A stretch of DNA of 64,000 bases from an uncultured Bacteroidales bacterium (GCA_900316515.1 ONDE01000004.1:1-64000), one strand, 5' to 3'. Counted from the stretch's first letter, positions 38,252 through 47,008 are shown. Numbers and translations are program-made. Notes: generated by a model not told the origin, from the sequence alone.

Positions 38252-38686
38252 TTATCCTATTACAACTAATACATCGCCCTCGAGGACACTGTCGCCCTTG
38301 CGGACTTTCACTTCCTTCACGGTGCCGGCAACGTCGGCCTCGATGTTGTTCTCCATCTTCATGGCTTCGAGGAGCACCACGGTCTGGCCTTCCTTGACGG
38401 TGTCGCCTACATTGACGAAGACGTCGAGGATGGTGCCTGGCAGGGGAGTGGTGACTTTGCTGCCGGCCACAGGGGCGTTGCTCTTCTGCACCGAGCCGCC
38501 GGCGGCGGGAGCCACCTGGGGACGCGGGGCGCTGACCACGGCGGGTTTACGCTGCTGTTTGATTTCCTGGTCGACGGTCACGACATAACTGGTGCCATTG
38601 ACGTCGAGTTTTATTTCCTGGCCTTCTACCTCGTTGATGTCAACGTTGTATTCATTGCCGTTTATCTTGAGCTTATAGTTCTTCAT
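38252..38686 (-). CDS. mmdC: Biotin carboxyl-carrier subunit
   Basis: The 144-residue protein carries biotin between the carboxyltransferase and the beta subunit. The C-terminal biotinyl domain (about 75-144) has the biotinylation site EAMKMEN and the usual GTVKEVKVRKGDSV. The first 50 residues form the small N-terminal domain, joined by an Ala/Pro-rich linker. It is 3 bases from the gamma-subunit gene. Confidence 0.93.
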   Translation of the reverse strand: MKNYKLKINGNEYNVDINEVEGQEIKLDVNGTSYVVTVDQEIKQQRKPAVVSAPRPQVAPAAGGSVQKSNAPVAGSKVTTPLPGTILDVFVNVGDTVKEGQTVVLLEAMKMENNIEADVAGTVKEVKVRKGDSVLEGDVLVVIG

Positions 38687-38689
38687 GGC

Positions 38690-39685
38690 TTATTTCCTGT
38701 TGTTAAAATAATGATTCATATTGTAGTATTTGGCGTTCCAGGGAGTCCACTCGCGCTCCACCTTCTGGATGGTGATGATGGTGGTCTCCTCGTCGTGCAG
38801 CTCGTCGTTGTAGAGGTGGATGGCTGCAGCAATGGCGGCAAACACCTCGCTCTCGTTGGCAGCACTGCTGCCGTCGCTGACGGGCTTGATGGCAGCCTCT
38901 TTCTTGGCCTTGTTCTTGCTCTTCTCTTCCGAGCGGGTGATCAGTTTACCCGAGCCGCTGATGAGGAGGGCGATGCAGACGAGGGCCAGAAACACCACGG
39001 CCACGGCGGTGGCGGTGAGGCCTAAGCCGACAGGATCGCTGTGTTTAATCTTCTCGGACTGCTTTGCCACACGGTAGTGGTGGGTCAGGATTTCGCCATT
39101 CTGGAAAGCGTCGAAGTCGAGACGGTGCAACGGCAGTATGTTGATGTCGTAGCCATAGGGGTTGCGTCCCACTATGGTCAGGGCGCCGCCGTCGCGGTGC
39201 ATGGCGTACATCGGGCTCTGGAAATCGCGGCGTGCCAGCACCTTCATGTCTTTGTCGAGGATGGCGACATAGGCCGTGTCATTCACTGCCGAAGCCAGAA
39301 CGATGATGTATTCGCCCATGGCGCTGACGCTCACAGGACGCAAGATGTTCTTAAGGTCGTGGCGCTTGTGGATGTTGTCGGTCTGGAAGCGGCCCACAGT
39401 GTCGAGTTTGCCGTCGACGATGGCCACCAGATGCACACAGCATTCCACGCTATCCACAGCCACGAAGGCACCCAGGCCGGGTGCATAGCAGGTCTTCACG
39501 CTCACGAAGTCGATCGACGGAGCCAACTGGTGCATTGGGCATCCCTCGTGCTGAGCCTCGGCTTCAGGGGCGGGCTGTTTCGCTGTCTGGGTAGCCCCAG
39601 CCACAGCATCGGCCTCCTGTGCCGTCGCAGTCAGCATGACGAAACTGAGCAGTCCTGCGAATAGCATTTTATAAATGGTCTTCAT
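38690..39685 (-). CDS. OadG-type gamma/delta subunit with large periplasmic N-terminus
   Basis: The 331-residue product has a signal peptide, then about 190 residues of periplasmic domain with two CxxH/CC-type cysteine sites (EGCPMHQ, VECCVHL). One transmembrane helix follows at about 220-243 (VAVVFLALVCIALLIS), then a charged cytoplasmic tail with the OadG pattern (EVFAAIAAAIHLYNDE). The gamma subunit anchors the decarboxylase. OadG is usually near 80-120 residues, so the added domain is notable. Its role is unknown. Confidence 0.82.
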   Translation of the reverse strand: MKTIYKMLFAGLLSFVMLTATAQEADAVAGATQTAKQPAPEAEAQHEGCPMHQLAPSIDFVSVKTCYAPGLGAFVAVDSVECCVHLVAIVDGKLDTVGRFQTDNIHKRHDLKNILRPVSVSAMGEYIIVLASAVNDTAYVAILDKDMKVLARRDFQSPMYAMHRDGGALTIVGRNPYGYDINILPLHRLDFDAFQNGEILTHHYRVAKQSEKIKHSDPVGLGLTATAVAVVFLALVCIALLISGSGKLITRSEEKSKNKAKKEAAIKPVSDGSSAANESEVFAAIAAAIHLYNDELHDEETTIITIQKVEREWTPWNAKYYNMNHYFNNRK

Positions 39686-39717
39686 TCTTCAATTTTTAAT
39701 TGTAACACCAAAACTGT

Positions 39718-39797
39718 TTAGTGGGTAGTTGGTAGTGGGTAGTTGGCAGCATTGTTTTCGAATGCTACGCACTAACCACTACCCACTAATCACTATT
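39718..39797. repeat. Heptamer arrays of AGTGGGT and ACTACCC types
   Basis: Two arrays of complementary type (AGTGGGT/AGTTGGT and ACTAACC/ACTACCC) flank 25 bases of unique sequence and could pair as a hairpin. They lie between the Cys-rich lipoprotein gene and the gamma-subunit gene. Confidence 0.75.
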
Positions 39798-40108
39798 TAC
39801 TGAGCCTTCTCGCACTTTTTCTCGCACTCCTTGGCTTCGCCTTTGCAGCACTTCTCGCCTTCGGCCTTCTTGCAGCACTCTTTGCCTTCGGCCTTCTCGC
39901 ATTTCTGCTCGCAGGCAGCACCTTCGACGGCACCTTCGGCTTTGCAGCACATGGCGCTGTCGCCCTCGTGCATGCACTTGTGCTCGCACTGCTCAACGGC
40001 GGCGGTGCACTCTTCGGCAACGGGCTCTTCGGCGACTTTGTTGTTGTTGCAGGCGGTCATGGCGAACATCACCATGGCGGCGGCAAGGGTAAACAGAACT
40101 TTCTTCAT
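39797..40108 (-). CDS. Small cysteine-rich lipoprotein
   Basis: The 103-residue product has a lipoprotein signal (MTAC, Cys at about 20). The mature part has 13 further Cys in CxxxC and CC arrangements (QCEHKC, MCCK, ECCKK, KCCKG, ECEKKC) set in a Glu/Lys/Ala background. This composition suggests metal binding or redox, but I recognise no family. It sits inside the methylmalonyl-CoA decarboxylase cluster between mmdA and the gamma subunit, whose periplasmic part also has cysteines. Confidence 0.75.
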   Translation of the reverse strand: MKKVLFTLAAAMVMFAMTACNNNKVAEEPVAEECTAAVEQCEHKCMHEGDSAMCCKAEGAVEGAACEQKCEKAEGKECCKKAEGEKCCKGEAKECEKKCEKAQ

Positions 40109-40149
40109 TGTTGTTTTGATGTTTTAATTGGTTAATAAAAATGAATTGT

Positions 40150-40198
40150 CAATAAATCTACTTAACTGCTTGACTACTGTCTACTTAACTACTTAAGT
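40150..40198. repeat. Degenerate heptamer array (CTTAACT units)
   Basis: CTTAACT/CTTGACT-like units with period near 7 fill the gap after mmdA. Confidence 0.6.
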
Positions 40199-41758
40199 TT
40201 ACAGCGGCAGGTTGCAGTGCTTCTTCATGGGCAGGCTGTCTTTCTTGGTCTGCAGGGCCTGAAGGGCACGGATGACGCGGAAGCGCGTGTTACGCGGCTC
40301 GATGACATCGTCGATGTAGCCGTACTTGGCGGCGTTGTAGGGGTTGGCGAAGAGGTCGTTGTACTCTTTCTCCTTCTCGGCGATGAACTTGGCCTTCTCC
40401 TCGGCGTCGGTGATCTCCTTCAGGGCGCGGCCATGCAGCACCTCGGTGGCGCCGCTGGCACCCATAACGGCAATCTGGGCCGTGGGCCATGCGTAGTTGA
40501 TGTCCGAGCGCAGCTGCTTGCAGCTCATCACGATGTGGGCACCGCCATAGCTCTTGCGCAGGGTGACGGTAACCTTGGGCACCGTAGCCTCGCCATAGGC
40601 GAAGAGGAACTTGGCACCGTGCACGATGACGCCGTTGTACTCCTGGCCGGTACCGGGCAGGAAGCCGGGCACGTCGACGAGGGTGACCAGAGGAATATTG
40701 AAGGCGTCGCAGAAACGCACAAAGCGGGCGCCCTTGCGGCTGCTGTTGCAGTCGAGCACGCCGGCCATCGACTTGGGCTGGTTGGCCACAATACCGACGC
40801 TCATGCCTCCCATGCGGGCGAAGCCGACCACCAGGTTCGGGGCAAACTTCTCGTGAACCTCGAGGAACTTGCCGTCGTCGACGATGGCGTTGATGACCTC
40901 TTTCACGTCGTAGGCCTCGTTGGGGTTCTCGGGGATGATGGTGTTGAGGTGGTCCTCAAGACGGTCGATGGGATCTTCGGTGGCCTGATAGGGAGCCTCC
41001 TCGAAGTTGTTGCTGGGGATATAACCCACCAGGTCGCGGATGATGTTGATGGTGGCCTCCTCGGTCTCGCCGACGAAGTGGGCCACACCGCTCTTGGTGG
41101 CGTGTACCATGGCGCCGCCAAGTTTGTCGACGCTCACGTCCTCGCCAGTGACGGTCTTCACCACCTTCGGGCCGGTGAGGAACATATAGCTGTTGTCTTT
41201 CGACATCAGGATGAAGTCGGTCAGTGCAGGGCTGTAGACCGAGCCGCCGGCGCAGGGGCCGAAGATGGCGCTGATCTGGGGCACCACACCCGAGGCAAGG
41301 ATGTTGCGCTCGAAAATCTCGGCATAGCCGGCCAGGGCGTTGATGCCTTCCTGGATACGTGCTCCACCCGAGTCGTTAAGTCCGATGACGGGGGCGCCGA
41401 CCTTCATGGCCTGGTCCATCACCTTGCAGATCTTCAGAGCCATGGTCTCGCTCAGCGAGCCGCCCAGCACCGTGAAGTCCTGTGCAAAGACATACACCTG
41501 GCGGCCGTTGATGGTGCCGTAGCCAGTGACCACGCCGTCGCCGAGGAACGACTTCTTCTGCATGTCGAAGTTGGTGCAGCGGTGGGTGACGAACATGTCG
41601 AATTCTTCAAACGAACCCTCGTCGAGGAGCAGGGTGATGCGCTCGCGGGCCGTCAACTTGCCCTGTTCGTGCTGCTTGTCGATGCCTTTCTGGCCTCCGC
41701 CAATCTTGGCTTCGCCGCGCTTGTCAAGCAGCTCTTTAATCTTCTGTTCAAAAGCCAT
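40199..41758 (-). CDS. mmdA: Methylmalonyl-CoA decarboxylase carboxyltransferase (alpha) subunit
   Basis: It transfers the carboxyl from methylmalonyl-CoA to biotin. The 519-residue protein has [53 protein letters not shown] and [16 protein letters not shown], all standard for the CoA-carboxylase beta fold (crotonase type). Length matches the family. The gene is preceded by mce, which supports methylmalonyl-CoA as substrate. Confidence 0.95.
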   Translation of the reverse strand: MAFEQKIKELLDKRGEAKIGGGQKGIDKQHEQGKLTARERITLLLDEGSFEEFDMFVTHRCTNFDMQKKSFLGDGVVTGYGTINGRQVYVFAQDFTVLGGSLSETMALKICKVMDQAMKVGAPVIGLNDSGGARIQEGINALAGYAEIFERNILASGVVPQISAIFGPCAGGSVYSPALTDFILMSKDNSYMFLTGPKVVKTVTGEDVSVDKLGGAMVHATKSGVAHFVGETEEATINIIRDLVGYIPSNNFEEAPYQATEDPIDRLEDHLNTIIPENPNEAYDVKEVINAIVDDGKFLEVHEKFAPNLVVGFARMGGMSVGIVANQPKSMAGVLDCNSSRKGARFVRFCDAFNIPLVTLVDVPGFLPGTGQEYNGVIVHGAKFLFAYGEATVPKVTVTLRKSYGGAHIVMSCKQLRSDINYAWPTAQIAVMGASGATEVLHGRALKEITDAEEKAKFIAEKEKEYNDLFANPYNAAKYGYIDDVIEPRNTRFRVIRALQALQTKKDSLPMKKHCNLPL

Positions 41759-41761
41759 ATT

Positions 41762-41800
41762 ATTATTGTTTGATTGTTTGATTGCTTGATTGTTTGAATC
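41762..41800. repeat. Octamer array (TTGTTTGA) between mce and mmdA
   Basis: Four near-identical 8-base units, TTGTTTGA or TTGCTTGA, lie between the two genes. Confidence 0.8.
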
Positions 41801-41801
41801 T

Positions 41802-42209
41802 TTATTTGCAGCAGAACTCGGTCAGCACGCCCAGAGTGCTCTTGGGGTGCAGGAAGCCGATGTGCAGTCCTTCGGCGCCGCCGCGGCTCTGCTGGTCAAT
41901 AAGACGGACACCCTTCTCTTTGGCCTCGTTCAGGGCCTGGTCGGTGTTCTCCATGGCGAAGGCGATGTGGTGCATGCCGCCCTTGCCGCCGTTTTTCTCG
42001 ATGAAAGCGGCTATGGTGCTCTCGGGGCATGTGGGCTCGAGGAGCTCGATCTTGACGTCGCCGCAGCGGAAGAAGGCGGTCTTTACTTTCTGGTCCTTTA
42101 CTTCCTCGATGGCGTAGCATTTCAGACCCATAATGTCCTCCCAGTAGCGGATGGCCTCGTCGAGGTTCGTCACGGCAATACCGATGTGTTCAATGTGTGA
42201 AGGTGTCAT
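41802..42209 (-). CDS. mce: Methylmalonyl-CoA epimerase
   Basis: It interconverts (R)- and (S)-methylmalonyl-CoA. The 135-residue VOC-fold protein has [38 protein letters not shown] and [15 protein letters not shown] with the metal-binding His and Glu. It is first in the decarboxylase cluster. Confidence 0.94.
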   Translation of the reverse strand: MTPSHIEHIGIAVTNLDEAIRYWEDIMGLKCYAIEEVKDQKVKTAFFRCGDVKIELLEPTCPESTIAAFIEKNGGKGGMHHIAFAMENTDQALNEAKEKGVRLIDQQSRGGAEGLHIGFLHPKSTLGVLTEFCCK

Positions 42210-42287
42210 AATTTTTATATTTTTATAGTTTATATTAATAATTAAGGCTCACGCTTTTAGCCGCAAAAAGACTATTGCGTGAAAATG

Positions 42288-42295
42288 CAAATATA
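42288..42295 (-). promoter_or_regulatory. -7 element for the mce-mmdA cluster
   Basis: Read on the minus strand this is TATATTTG. A TTTA lies about 21 bases upstream, a weak -33. Confidence 0.65.
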
Positions 42296-42374
42296 CGAAA
42301 AAATATTAACCTGTAGTAAAAAAAGTTAAAACGGCACCCAAATGGATGCCGTTCAATGCTTTTGCCGTTGTTCT

Positions 42375-42932
42375 TCATGCCCAGCGGACATAGTCTTTCT
42401 TGCGGGGCAGGGGAGGGGCGGCCTCCTTGGCGGCATAGCCCACCACAAGGTGGTCAATGCCCTCATAGTCACCGTCTATGCCCAGTTCGGCGAGTATGGC
42501 CTTGCCTTCTTCGCTGTCGAACTCTTCCTTGGCACGGTGTATCCAGCACGAGCCCAGTCCCACGGCTTCTGCGGCATTGGCCATATTGGTGAGCACGGCG
42601 CAGCCGTCGTAGTGGTAGGTGGGCACCGTGCGGTCGGCCAGCACCACCAGCACCACAGGGGCGCCGTAGAAGGGGTCGAAGCCCTCTGTCGGTTTGTCGC
42701 CGCGCTGCAGCTTCAACTCGTTCCAGATGCGGGCGTTCATGGCGCTCAGACGGTCGCGAAGCTTCTTGTCGGTAACGGCCACTATCACAGGGCTCTGCTT
42801 GCCATGTCCGGTAGGTGCCCATGTGCCGGCCTCACAGATGGCGGCAATGAGGTCGCGGCTGGGCATCTCGGGCAAAAAAGCACGGCAACTGCGCCGTGCT
42901 TTCATATTGTCAAGTGCTGCTTGGTTCATCAC
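42375..42932 (-). CDS. Nitroreductase-family flavoprotein
   Basis: The 185-residue protein has the nitroreductase fold pattern: an N-terminal RRSCRAFLP, AGTWAPTGHGKQSPVIVAV, MANAAEAVGLGSCWIHRA and LVVGYAAKEAAPPLPRKKDYVRW. Such FMN enzymes reduce nitro, quinone or flavin substrates with NAD(P)H; the substrate is not evident. Its start overlaps the upstream lipoprotein gene by 4 bases. A terminator-like hairpin lies inside its early coding region. Confidence 0.88.
   Translation of the reverse strand: MMNQAALDNMKARRSCRAFLPEMPSRDLIAAICEAGTWAPTGHGKQSPVIVAVTDKKLRDRLSAMNARIWNELKLQRGDKPTEGFDPFYGAPVVLVVLADRTVPTYHYDGCAVLTNMANAAEAVGLGSCWIHRAKEEFDSEEGKAILAELGIDGDYEGIDHLVVGYAAKEAAPPLPRKKDYVRWA
42873..42902 (-). 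terminator. Terminator-like hairpin inside the nitroreductase CDS
   Basis: On the minus strand AAGCACGGC pairs with GCCGTGCTT over a 6-base loop and is followed by a TTTTTT run. It lies about 10-20 codons into the gene and could attenuate transcription from the lipoprotein promoter. Confidence 0.6.
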
Positions 42933-43372
42933 TGTTTCAGGGTGTTGAGCAGGGTCATGATGGCCGACGCTGTGGCGGCTGTCTGTGAGATGTTCTGCGT
43001 GTTGAGGTTGTGTAGACCTGTCGTGGACAGAAGCTTGTCGACGAAGGCAGTGGCGTTGCTGCTGGTGATGAGACCTGCCGAGCTGGCTATGAGACCACTG
43101 GTGAAAGCCTTGCGGTAGGTGCTGTTCGAGCGGTTGTTCTTAAGGTTGGTGTAGGCGGTGGCCAGGGCAATGGCGTTGTTGAGGTTGGCGGTGTTGGTCA
43201 GGTCAACGGTGCCGGTGCTCTTGTACGAGCGGTAGAGGCTCTGTACTGCGGTGCCACAGCTCTTTCCGGTGGCGCTGGCTACGGTGTCGCTGCTGGCAGC
43301 GCTCTGGATGGTGCTGCACGAGGTCAATGCCAATGTGGCAAAGCACATGAGAAGAAGTCCTAAACGTTTCAT
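42929..43372 (-). CDS. Small lipoprotein of unknown function
   Basis: The 147-residue product has a lipoprotein signal (LALTSC, Cys at about 19) and a Thr/Asn/Ser/Ala-rich helical-looking body with a TGLHNLNTQNISQTAATASAI end. I do not recognise the family. I start at the ATG at 43372, since the longer frame crosses the promoter and repeat DNA. It is coupled to the nitroreductase gene. Confidence 0.7.
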   Translation of the reverse strand: MKRLGLLLMCFATLALTSCSTIQSAASSDTVASATGKSCGTAVQSLYRSYKSTGTVDLTNTANLNNAIALATAYTNLKNNRSNSTYRKAFTSGLIASSAGLITSSNATAFVDKLLSTTGLHNLNTQNISQTAATASAIMTLLNTLKQ

Positions 43373-43414
43373 AATTAATGTGTATTTAATTTTTTCTGTC
43401 GTTGTTGATAGGTG

Positions 43415-43422
43415 CAAAGATA
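43415..43422 (-). promoter_or_regulatory. -7 element for the lipoprotein-nitroreductase pair
   Basis: Read on the minus strand it is TATCTTTG, 43 bases before the start codon. Confidence 0.65.
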
Positions 43423-43424
43423 CG

Positions 43425-43465
43425 AAAAAAATGAAAAATGAAAAATGAAAAATAAAAATTGAAAT
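43425..43465. repeat. Heptamer array (GAAAAAT)
   Basis: Three to four GAAAAAT units are followed by AAAAATT. Confidence 0.75.
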
Positions 43466-43494
43466 TATCTGCAGAAAGCACAATAATTTCAATT

Positions 43495-43595
43495 TACACT
43501 AATCACTAATCACTATTCACCATTCACCATTCACCATTCACCATTCACCATTCACCATTCACCATTCACCATTCACCATTCACTACCCACTATTC
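43495..43595. repeat. Long (CATTCAC)n heptamer array downstream of nrdG
   Basis: About ten exact CATTCAC units are bordered by degenerate CACTAAT and CACTACC units. It ends at the stop codon of nrdG (minus strand). Confidence 0.95.
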
Positions 43596-44057
43596 ACTCC
43601 TCCAGAAGTGCGGCGTGATGTCCTGCAGGGTGTCGTGCACCACGCGGTAGAGGCGCTGGTTGGTGGTGCGGCTCTTCAGTGGGCCGAGGTGCGAAAGGTA
43701 GGGTCCCAGCTTGATATAGTCGAAGTTCGACAGCGACACCTGCGGCGACAGCAGTGTGCGGCCGCTCCACCAGGCTATGTGCAGCTTGGGGTGCCGGCGG
43801 CGCAGCCAGCCCGCCATGCGGTCGACCTCCTGCGGCTGGGCGTCGCCACCCATCAGGCTCAGGCAGGTCACCTCGTTCTTCTGATGCTCGAGCATGCACT
43901 CCACGGCCTCCTCGGTTAGCGGCTTGCCGTCGTCGCCCCACAGGTGCTTCGAGTGGCACCCTGGACAGCGGCAGGGACAACCGCTGAGGTTGACGGCCAG
44001 CGTCACCTCGTCGGGAATCTCCTGGAACACAATGTCGGTATCAATATATCGCAGCAT
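43590..44057 (-). CDS. nrdG: Anaerobic ribonucleotide reductase activating protein
   Basis: NrdG is the radical SAM activase that makes the glycyl radical on NrdD. The 155-residue protein has the short CPCRCPGC cluster motif (CxxxCxxC, about 27-34) followed by HSKHLW, then LSLMGGDAQPQEV. It is encoded 44 bases downstream of nrdD, as expected. Confidence 0.94.
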   Translation of the reverse strand: MLRYIDTDIVFQEIPDEVTLAVNLSGCPCRCPGCHSKHLWGDDGKPLTEEAVECMLEHQKNEVTCLSLMGGDAQPQEVDRMAGWLRRRHPKLHIAWWSGRTLLSPQVSLSNFDYIKLGPYLSHLGPLKSRTTNQRLYRVVHDTLQDITPHFWRSE

Positions 44058-44101
44058 TAACCTTAACTGTTAACCATTAACCATTAACCGTTAACCATTA
44101 C
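44058..44101. repeat. Heptamer array (TAACCAT) between nrdD and nrdG
   Basis: TTAACCT, TAACTGT, TAACCAT, TAACCAT, TAACCGT, TAACCAT fill the whole gap. Confidence 0.85.
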
Positions 44102-46201
44102 CTACATGCTTGCGTAGAATCGGCGGCTGGCCTCTTCCTGGCGCGGCTTGCTGAAGTTGCTCACGCGGCGCAGGTAACCGATGACGCGGGTCAGGTAGTC
44201 CACGTTCTTCGAGTGGCAGTGGGGGCACTCCTTCAGGTAGCGCTTGTCGATGTGGCCGCAGTCGTTGCAGATGGTGTTCGGTATGTTGAAGGTGAAGTAG
44301 TTGCAGCCTTCCTTGGCAGCCACTTCGAGCAGCTGCATATACTGCTGCTGCGTCAGGTGCTCCTCGAGGTTGCAGTGCAGCGCGCTGCCGCCGGTGAGGT
44401 GCTCGATGTAGGGGGCACCGTGCAGGCGGAACTTGTCGAGCACCGTCAGCGAGGTGTCCTCGACAATGTAGAAGTACGAGTTGTAGCAGTCGCGCGGCAC
44501 GAAGTAGCCGTCCTCGCGGTCCCACTTGGCGTGCTTCACGCCCACGTTCTCGGCGGGGATCATCTCGCAGTTGAACATCACGTCCTTGGTGCGGTATTCT
44601 TTGTTCTTCTTCTCCACCAGGCCGAGGATGGTCTGCACGAACTCGCGGTACTGCGGGTTGTCGTTGATGGGGATGCCCATGAACTCGGCAGCCTCCACCA
44701 GGCCGTTGACGCCGATGGTCAGGTACTGGCGGGCGATGTTGATATAGCCGGCATCGAAAAGCGGCAGCATGCCGTGGGCCTGCAGGTCCTTGAGGTTCTC
44801 GTTGTAGGCCAGCTGCACCTTGTGGCAGAGGTCTATGATGTCGGTCAGGAACTCCTTGTAGTCCTTGCCGTTGTTGACGGCATACTGGATGCAGCGGTTC
44901 AGGTTGATGGTCAGCACGCTCTTACTGCCGGTGCTCACGCCGCCGGCGCCCAGTGTGTAGCTGAAGCCGTTGTCGGTAATCTCGTTGCGCAGACGGCAGC
45001 AGCTCGAGAGCGAGTCGGCGTTGTCGCTGATGTAGGTGAAGAACGAATGGCCTTCGGCATACATCTCGGCCGTGAACTCGGCCATGTCGCGGTCGGCAAA
45101 GCTGACGTTGTCGCCCTCTTTCTTGTACAGCAGCGCCATGGTCTCCACAGGGAAGGTGAGCACCGTCTTGGTGCGCTCATGGTTGAACCATTTCATGAAG
45201 CGCTTCTGCAGCCAGCAGAGGCCCTCCCAGTCGGGTGCCGACCCATCGGGGAAGCGGAACTCGCCGAAGAGGCTCTCGAAGTAGGGCTTGTCGTAGTAGG
45301 CTATGTTCCAGAACACCGACTGGTAGTTGCGGGCGCCGGTGGGCTGGTTCAGGCTGTAGACAATCTGCTCGAAGCAGTCGGTCACCACCTTGTCCATGGT
45401 CTTCTGCCGCAGCGAGAGGTCCACCACGCGGTCAGGGTCTTTATAGTAGTCGGGACCGTAGTCTTTCTGGATGAAGTAGTTGAGGTACATCAGGAACTCG
45501 GGCGTGGCGCAGGCGCCGCTGAGCATCGAGCTCACCATGAACACCATGTTGATGAAACCTCCGCAGAACGACTTGAGGTTGGTGGGGGCTGTCGAGTTGC
45601 CGCCTATCGAGACAGTGCCGCCGAGCAGCCACGGATACATCGTTATCGAGGCGCAGTAGTTGGCCAGCGACGTCTCGTCGTTCTTATATATAAAATGGTG
45701 CGTCAGCAGGTCGATATATCGGTTGGAGAGTTCCTTGCCGTACATCTGTTTGATGCGGTCGGTGAGCAGACGGCGGTTCAGGCGTATGAAGTTCGACTTC
45801 GGCAGCTCGCCTATCAGCGTGGCTATGTTCTTGTTCTCCACGTTGGCGTTGGCGTCGTACTTGCTGCCCGTGGCGGCGTTGGCGGCGTCGACATAGTCGG
45901 CCAGGAAGCGCAGCTTCTCCATAGTCTCGCGGTCCTCGGTGTGCTGCTGGCGGTAGAGCATGAAGCTCTTGGCTACCTTGTAGTGACCCTCCTTCATCAG
46001 GGCCACCTCCACCTGGTTCTGTATCTCCTCGACGGTGATGCCGTTGTGGATGTCCAGATTCGACAGTATCTTCGACAGCACACCCAGGTCTACAGGCTCC
46101 TGCACACTCTCGAACGCCTTCACGATGGCGTTCATGATCTTGTCTAGCGAGAAGCGTTCGGCAACGCCGTCACGCTTGGTAATCGATAAAGTGTTCTCCA
46201 T
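44102..46201 (-). CDS. nrdD: Anaerobic (class III) ribonucleoside-triphosphate reductase
   Basis: It makes deoxynucleotides without oxygen using a glycyl radical. The 699-residue protein has an N-terminal ATP-cone (about 1-95). It has two C-terminal zinc CxxC pairs (CNDCGHIDKRYLKECPHC) and the glycyl-radical site in RVIGYLRRVSNF (about Gly675). The ATG at 46201 begins the ATP-cone; an in-frame extension upstream lies in a riboswitch. B12 control fits: a B12-independent reductase is shut off when cobalamin is present, implying a B12-dependent reductase elsewhere. Confidence 0.95.
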   Translation of the reverse strand: MENTLSITKRDGVAERFSLDKIMNAIVKAFESVQEPVDLGVLSKILSNLDIHNGITVEEIQNQVEVALMKEGHYKVAKSFMLYRQQHTEDRETMEKLRFLADYVDAANAATGSKYDANANVENKNIATLIGELPKSNFIRLNRRLLTDRIKQMYGKELSNRYIDLLTHHFIYKNDETSLANYCASITMYPWLLGGTVSIGGNSTAPTNLKSFCGGFINMVFMVSSMLSGACATPEFLMYLNYFIQKDYGPDYYKDPDRVVDLSLRQKTMDKVVTDCFEQIVYSLNQPTGARNYQSVFWNIAYYDKPYFESLFGEFRFPDGSAPDWEGLCWLQKRFMKWFNHERTKTVLTFPVETMALLYKKEGDNVSFADRDMAEFTAEMYAEGHSFFTYISDNADSLSSCCRLRNEITDNGFSYTLGAGGVSTGSKSVLTINLNRCIQYAVNNGKDYKEFLTDIIDLCHKVQLAYNENLKDLQAHGMLPLFDAGYINIARQYLTIGVNGLVEAAEFMGIPINDNPQYREFVQTILGLVEKKNKEYRTKDVMFNCEMIPAENVGVKHAKWDREDGYFVPRDCYNSYFYIVEDTSLTVLDKFRLHGAPYIEHLTGGSALHCNLEEHLTQQQYMQLLEVAAKEGCNYFTFNIPNTICNDCGHIDKRYLKECPHCHSKNVDYLTRVIGYLRRVSNFSKPRQEEASRRFYASM

Positions 46202-46229
46202 GTTGTTTTTCGCGTTTTGTTTGTATGGG

Positions 46230-46392
46230 TTGTGGCAGGTCTCCTGGCTTCGCCCGCTGCGCGTGCGCCTTCTCAGGGCCCGGGGGTCCCAATGGCATTT
46301 TGCACCCGCCCTCCTTGGCATTACAGTTGCGCGTCAGCTCATGATTCTCACACGATTCCCTATTGTCCGCCGTAGCGTACCACACCTCTTTT
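46230..46392 (-). promoter_or_regulatory. Cobalamin (AdoCbl) riboswitch controlling nrdDG
   Basis: On the minus strand the aptamer hallmarks appear in order: CAATAGGGAA, then CGCGCAACTGTAATGCC, then the B12 box AGCCAGGAGACCTGCC (46234-46249). It lies between the promoter and the nrdD start. In a minus-strand reading, B12 binding should lower nrdD expression. Confidence 0.92.
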
Positions 46393-46399
46393 CGGGATG

Positions 46400-46407
46400 C
46401 AAAATTA
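46400..46407 (-). promoter_or_regulatory. -7 element upstream of the riboswitch
   Basis: Read on the minus strand it is TAATTTTG, just upstream of the aptamer, giving a leader of about 190 bases before nrdD. Confidence 0.65.
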
Positions 46408-46429
46408 CAACCTTTCCGCCGAATGGCAG

Positions 46430-46930
46430 CGGAAAGTTTTTTAAAGTTTTTCACATATGTTGTTGAAAAGGGCTTCCGCCCTAGAGCCTGTCAAGCTCGG
46501 CGCGCGCCACCCCCATTCAGCCCCCGGCAACCTGCCGTCGGCATACCGTTGACCGGCCACCTCCATCGTGTCAAAAACTATTCTTGAAGTTATCATTTAA
46601 TTATCATCACCTACTCAAGTAAACGATGATAAGGCGTTGACAAGTCGATGAGTAGGCGTTGAGTAAGACATGGTCTCCGCTAACGGCTGGTTTACAGCGG
46701 ACTTGCAACCGGCGAATTTCTTCTTTTTAACGGCGTTTTTTTCTTTTTTGACGGCGAATTTCTTCTTTTTTTAACGGCGAATTATACAAATTATACGAAT
46801 TATTATTGGTAATAATTATAGGCGAATTACTCGAATTGGGCGGCAGCCACACGCCGCAGGCGAGCAGGAGAATAATATTTCGCGAAGCAGGAGAAGACGT
46901 CGAATTACCCGAATTGGGTGAATTTAAAGG
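46430..46930. other. Non-coding 500 bases with GGCGAATT-type repeats
   Basis: No gene is visible. From 46711 the motif GGCGAATT recurs (46711, 46753, 46775, 46821), often followed by CGAATT. A perfect hairpin AATTATTA-TTGG-TAATAATT lies at about 46797-46816. The same motif recurs upstream of ligA. Confidence 0.6.
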
Positions 46931-46935
46931 ATTTT

Positions 46936-46966
46936 TTTGCAGGATAAAAAATAATTTGTATATTTG
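46936..46966 (+). promoter_or_regulatory. Promoter of pruA
   Basis: TTTG at 46936-46939, 19 bases, then TATATTTG at 46959-46966, matching the Bacteroidota consensus. Confidence 0.8.
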
Positions 46967-46975
46967 CAATTCAAT

Positions 46976-47008
46976 TAGTGGATAGTGGATAGTGGGTAGT
47001 GGGTAGCA
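46976..47008. repeat. Heptamer array (AGTGGAT/AGTGGGT) in the pruA leader
   Basis: About four units lie just downstream of the promoter, so they would be transcribed in the 5' leader. Confidence 0.75.

Noticed and set aside
40217..41773. 518-codon open frame on the plus strand, opposite mmdA
   Set aside because: Shadow of mmdA codons; mmdA is unmistakable.
43495..43595. CRISPR-like array
   Set aside because: The units are 7 bases with no spacers, and no cas gene is near. The 69-, 81- and 33-base tandem repeats also lack unique spacers.
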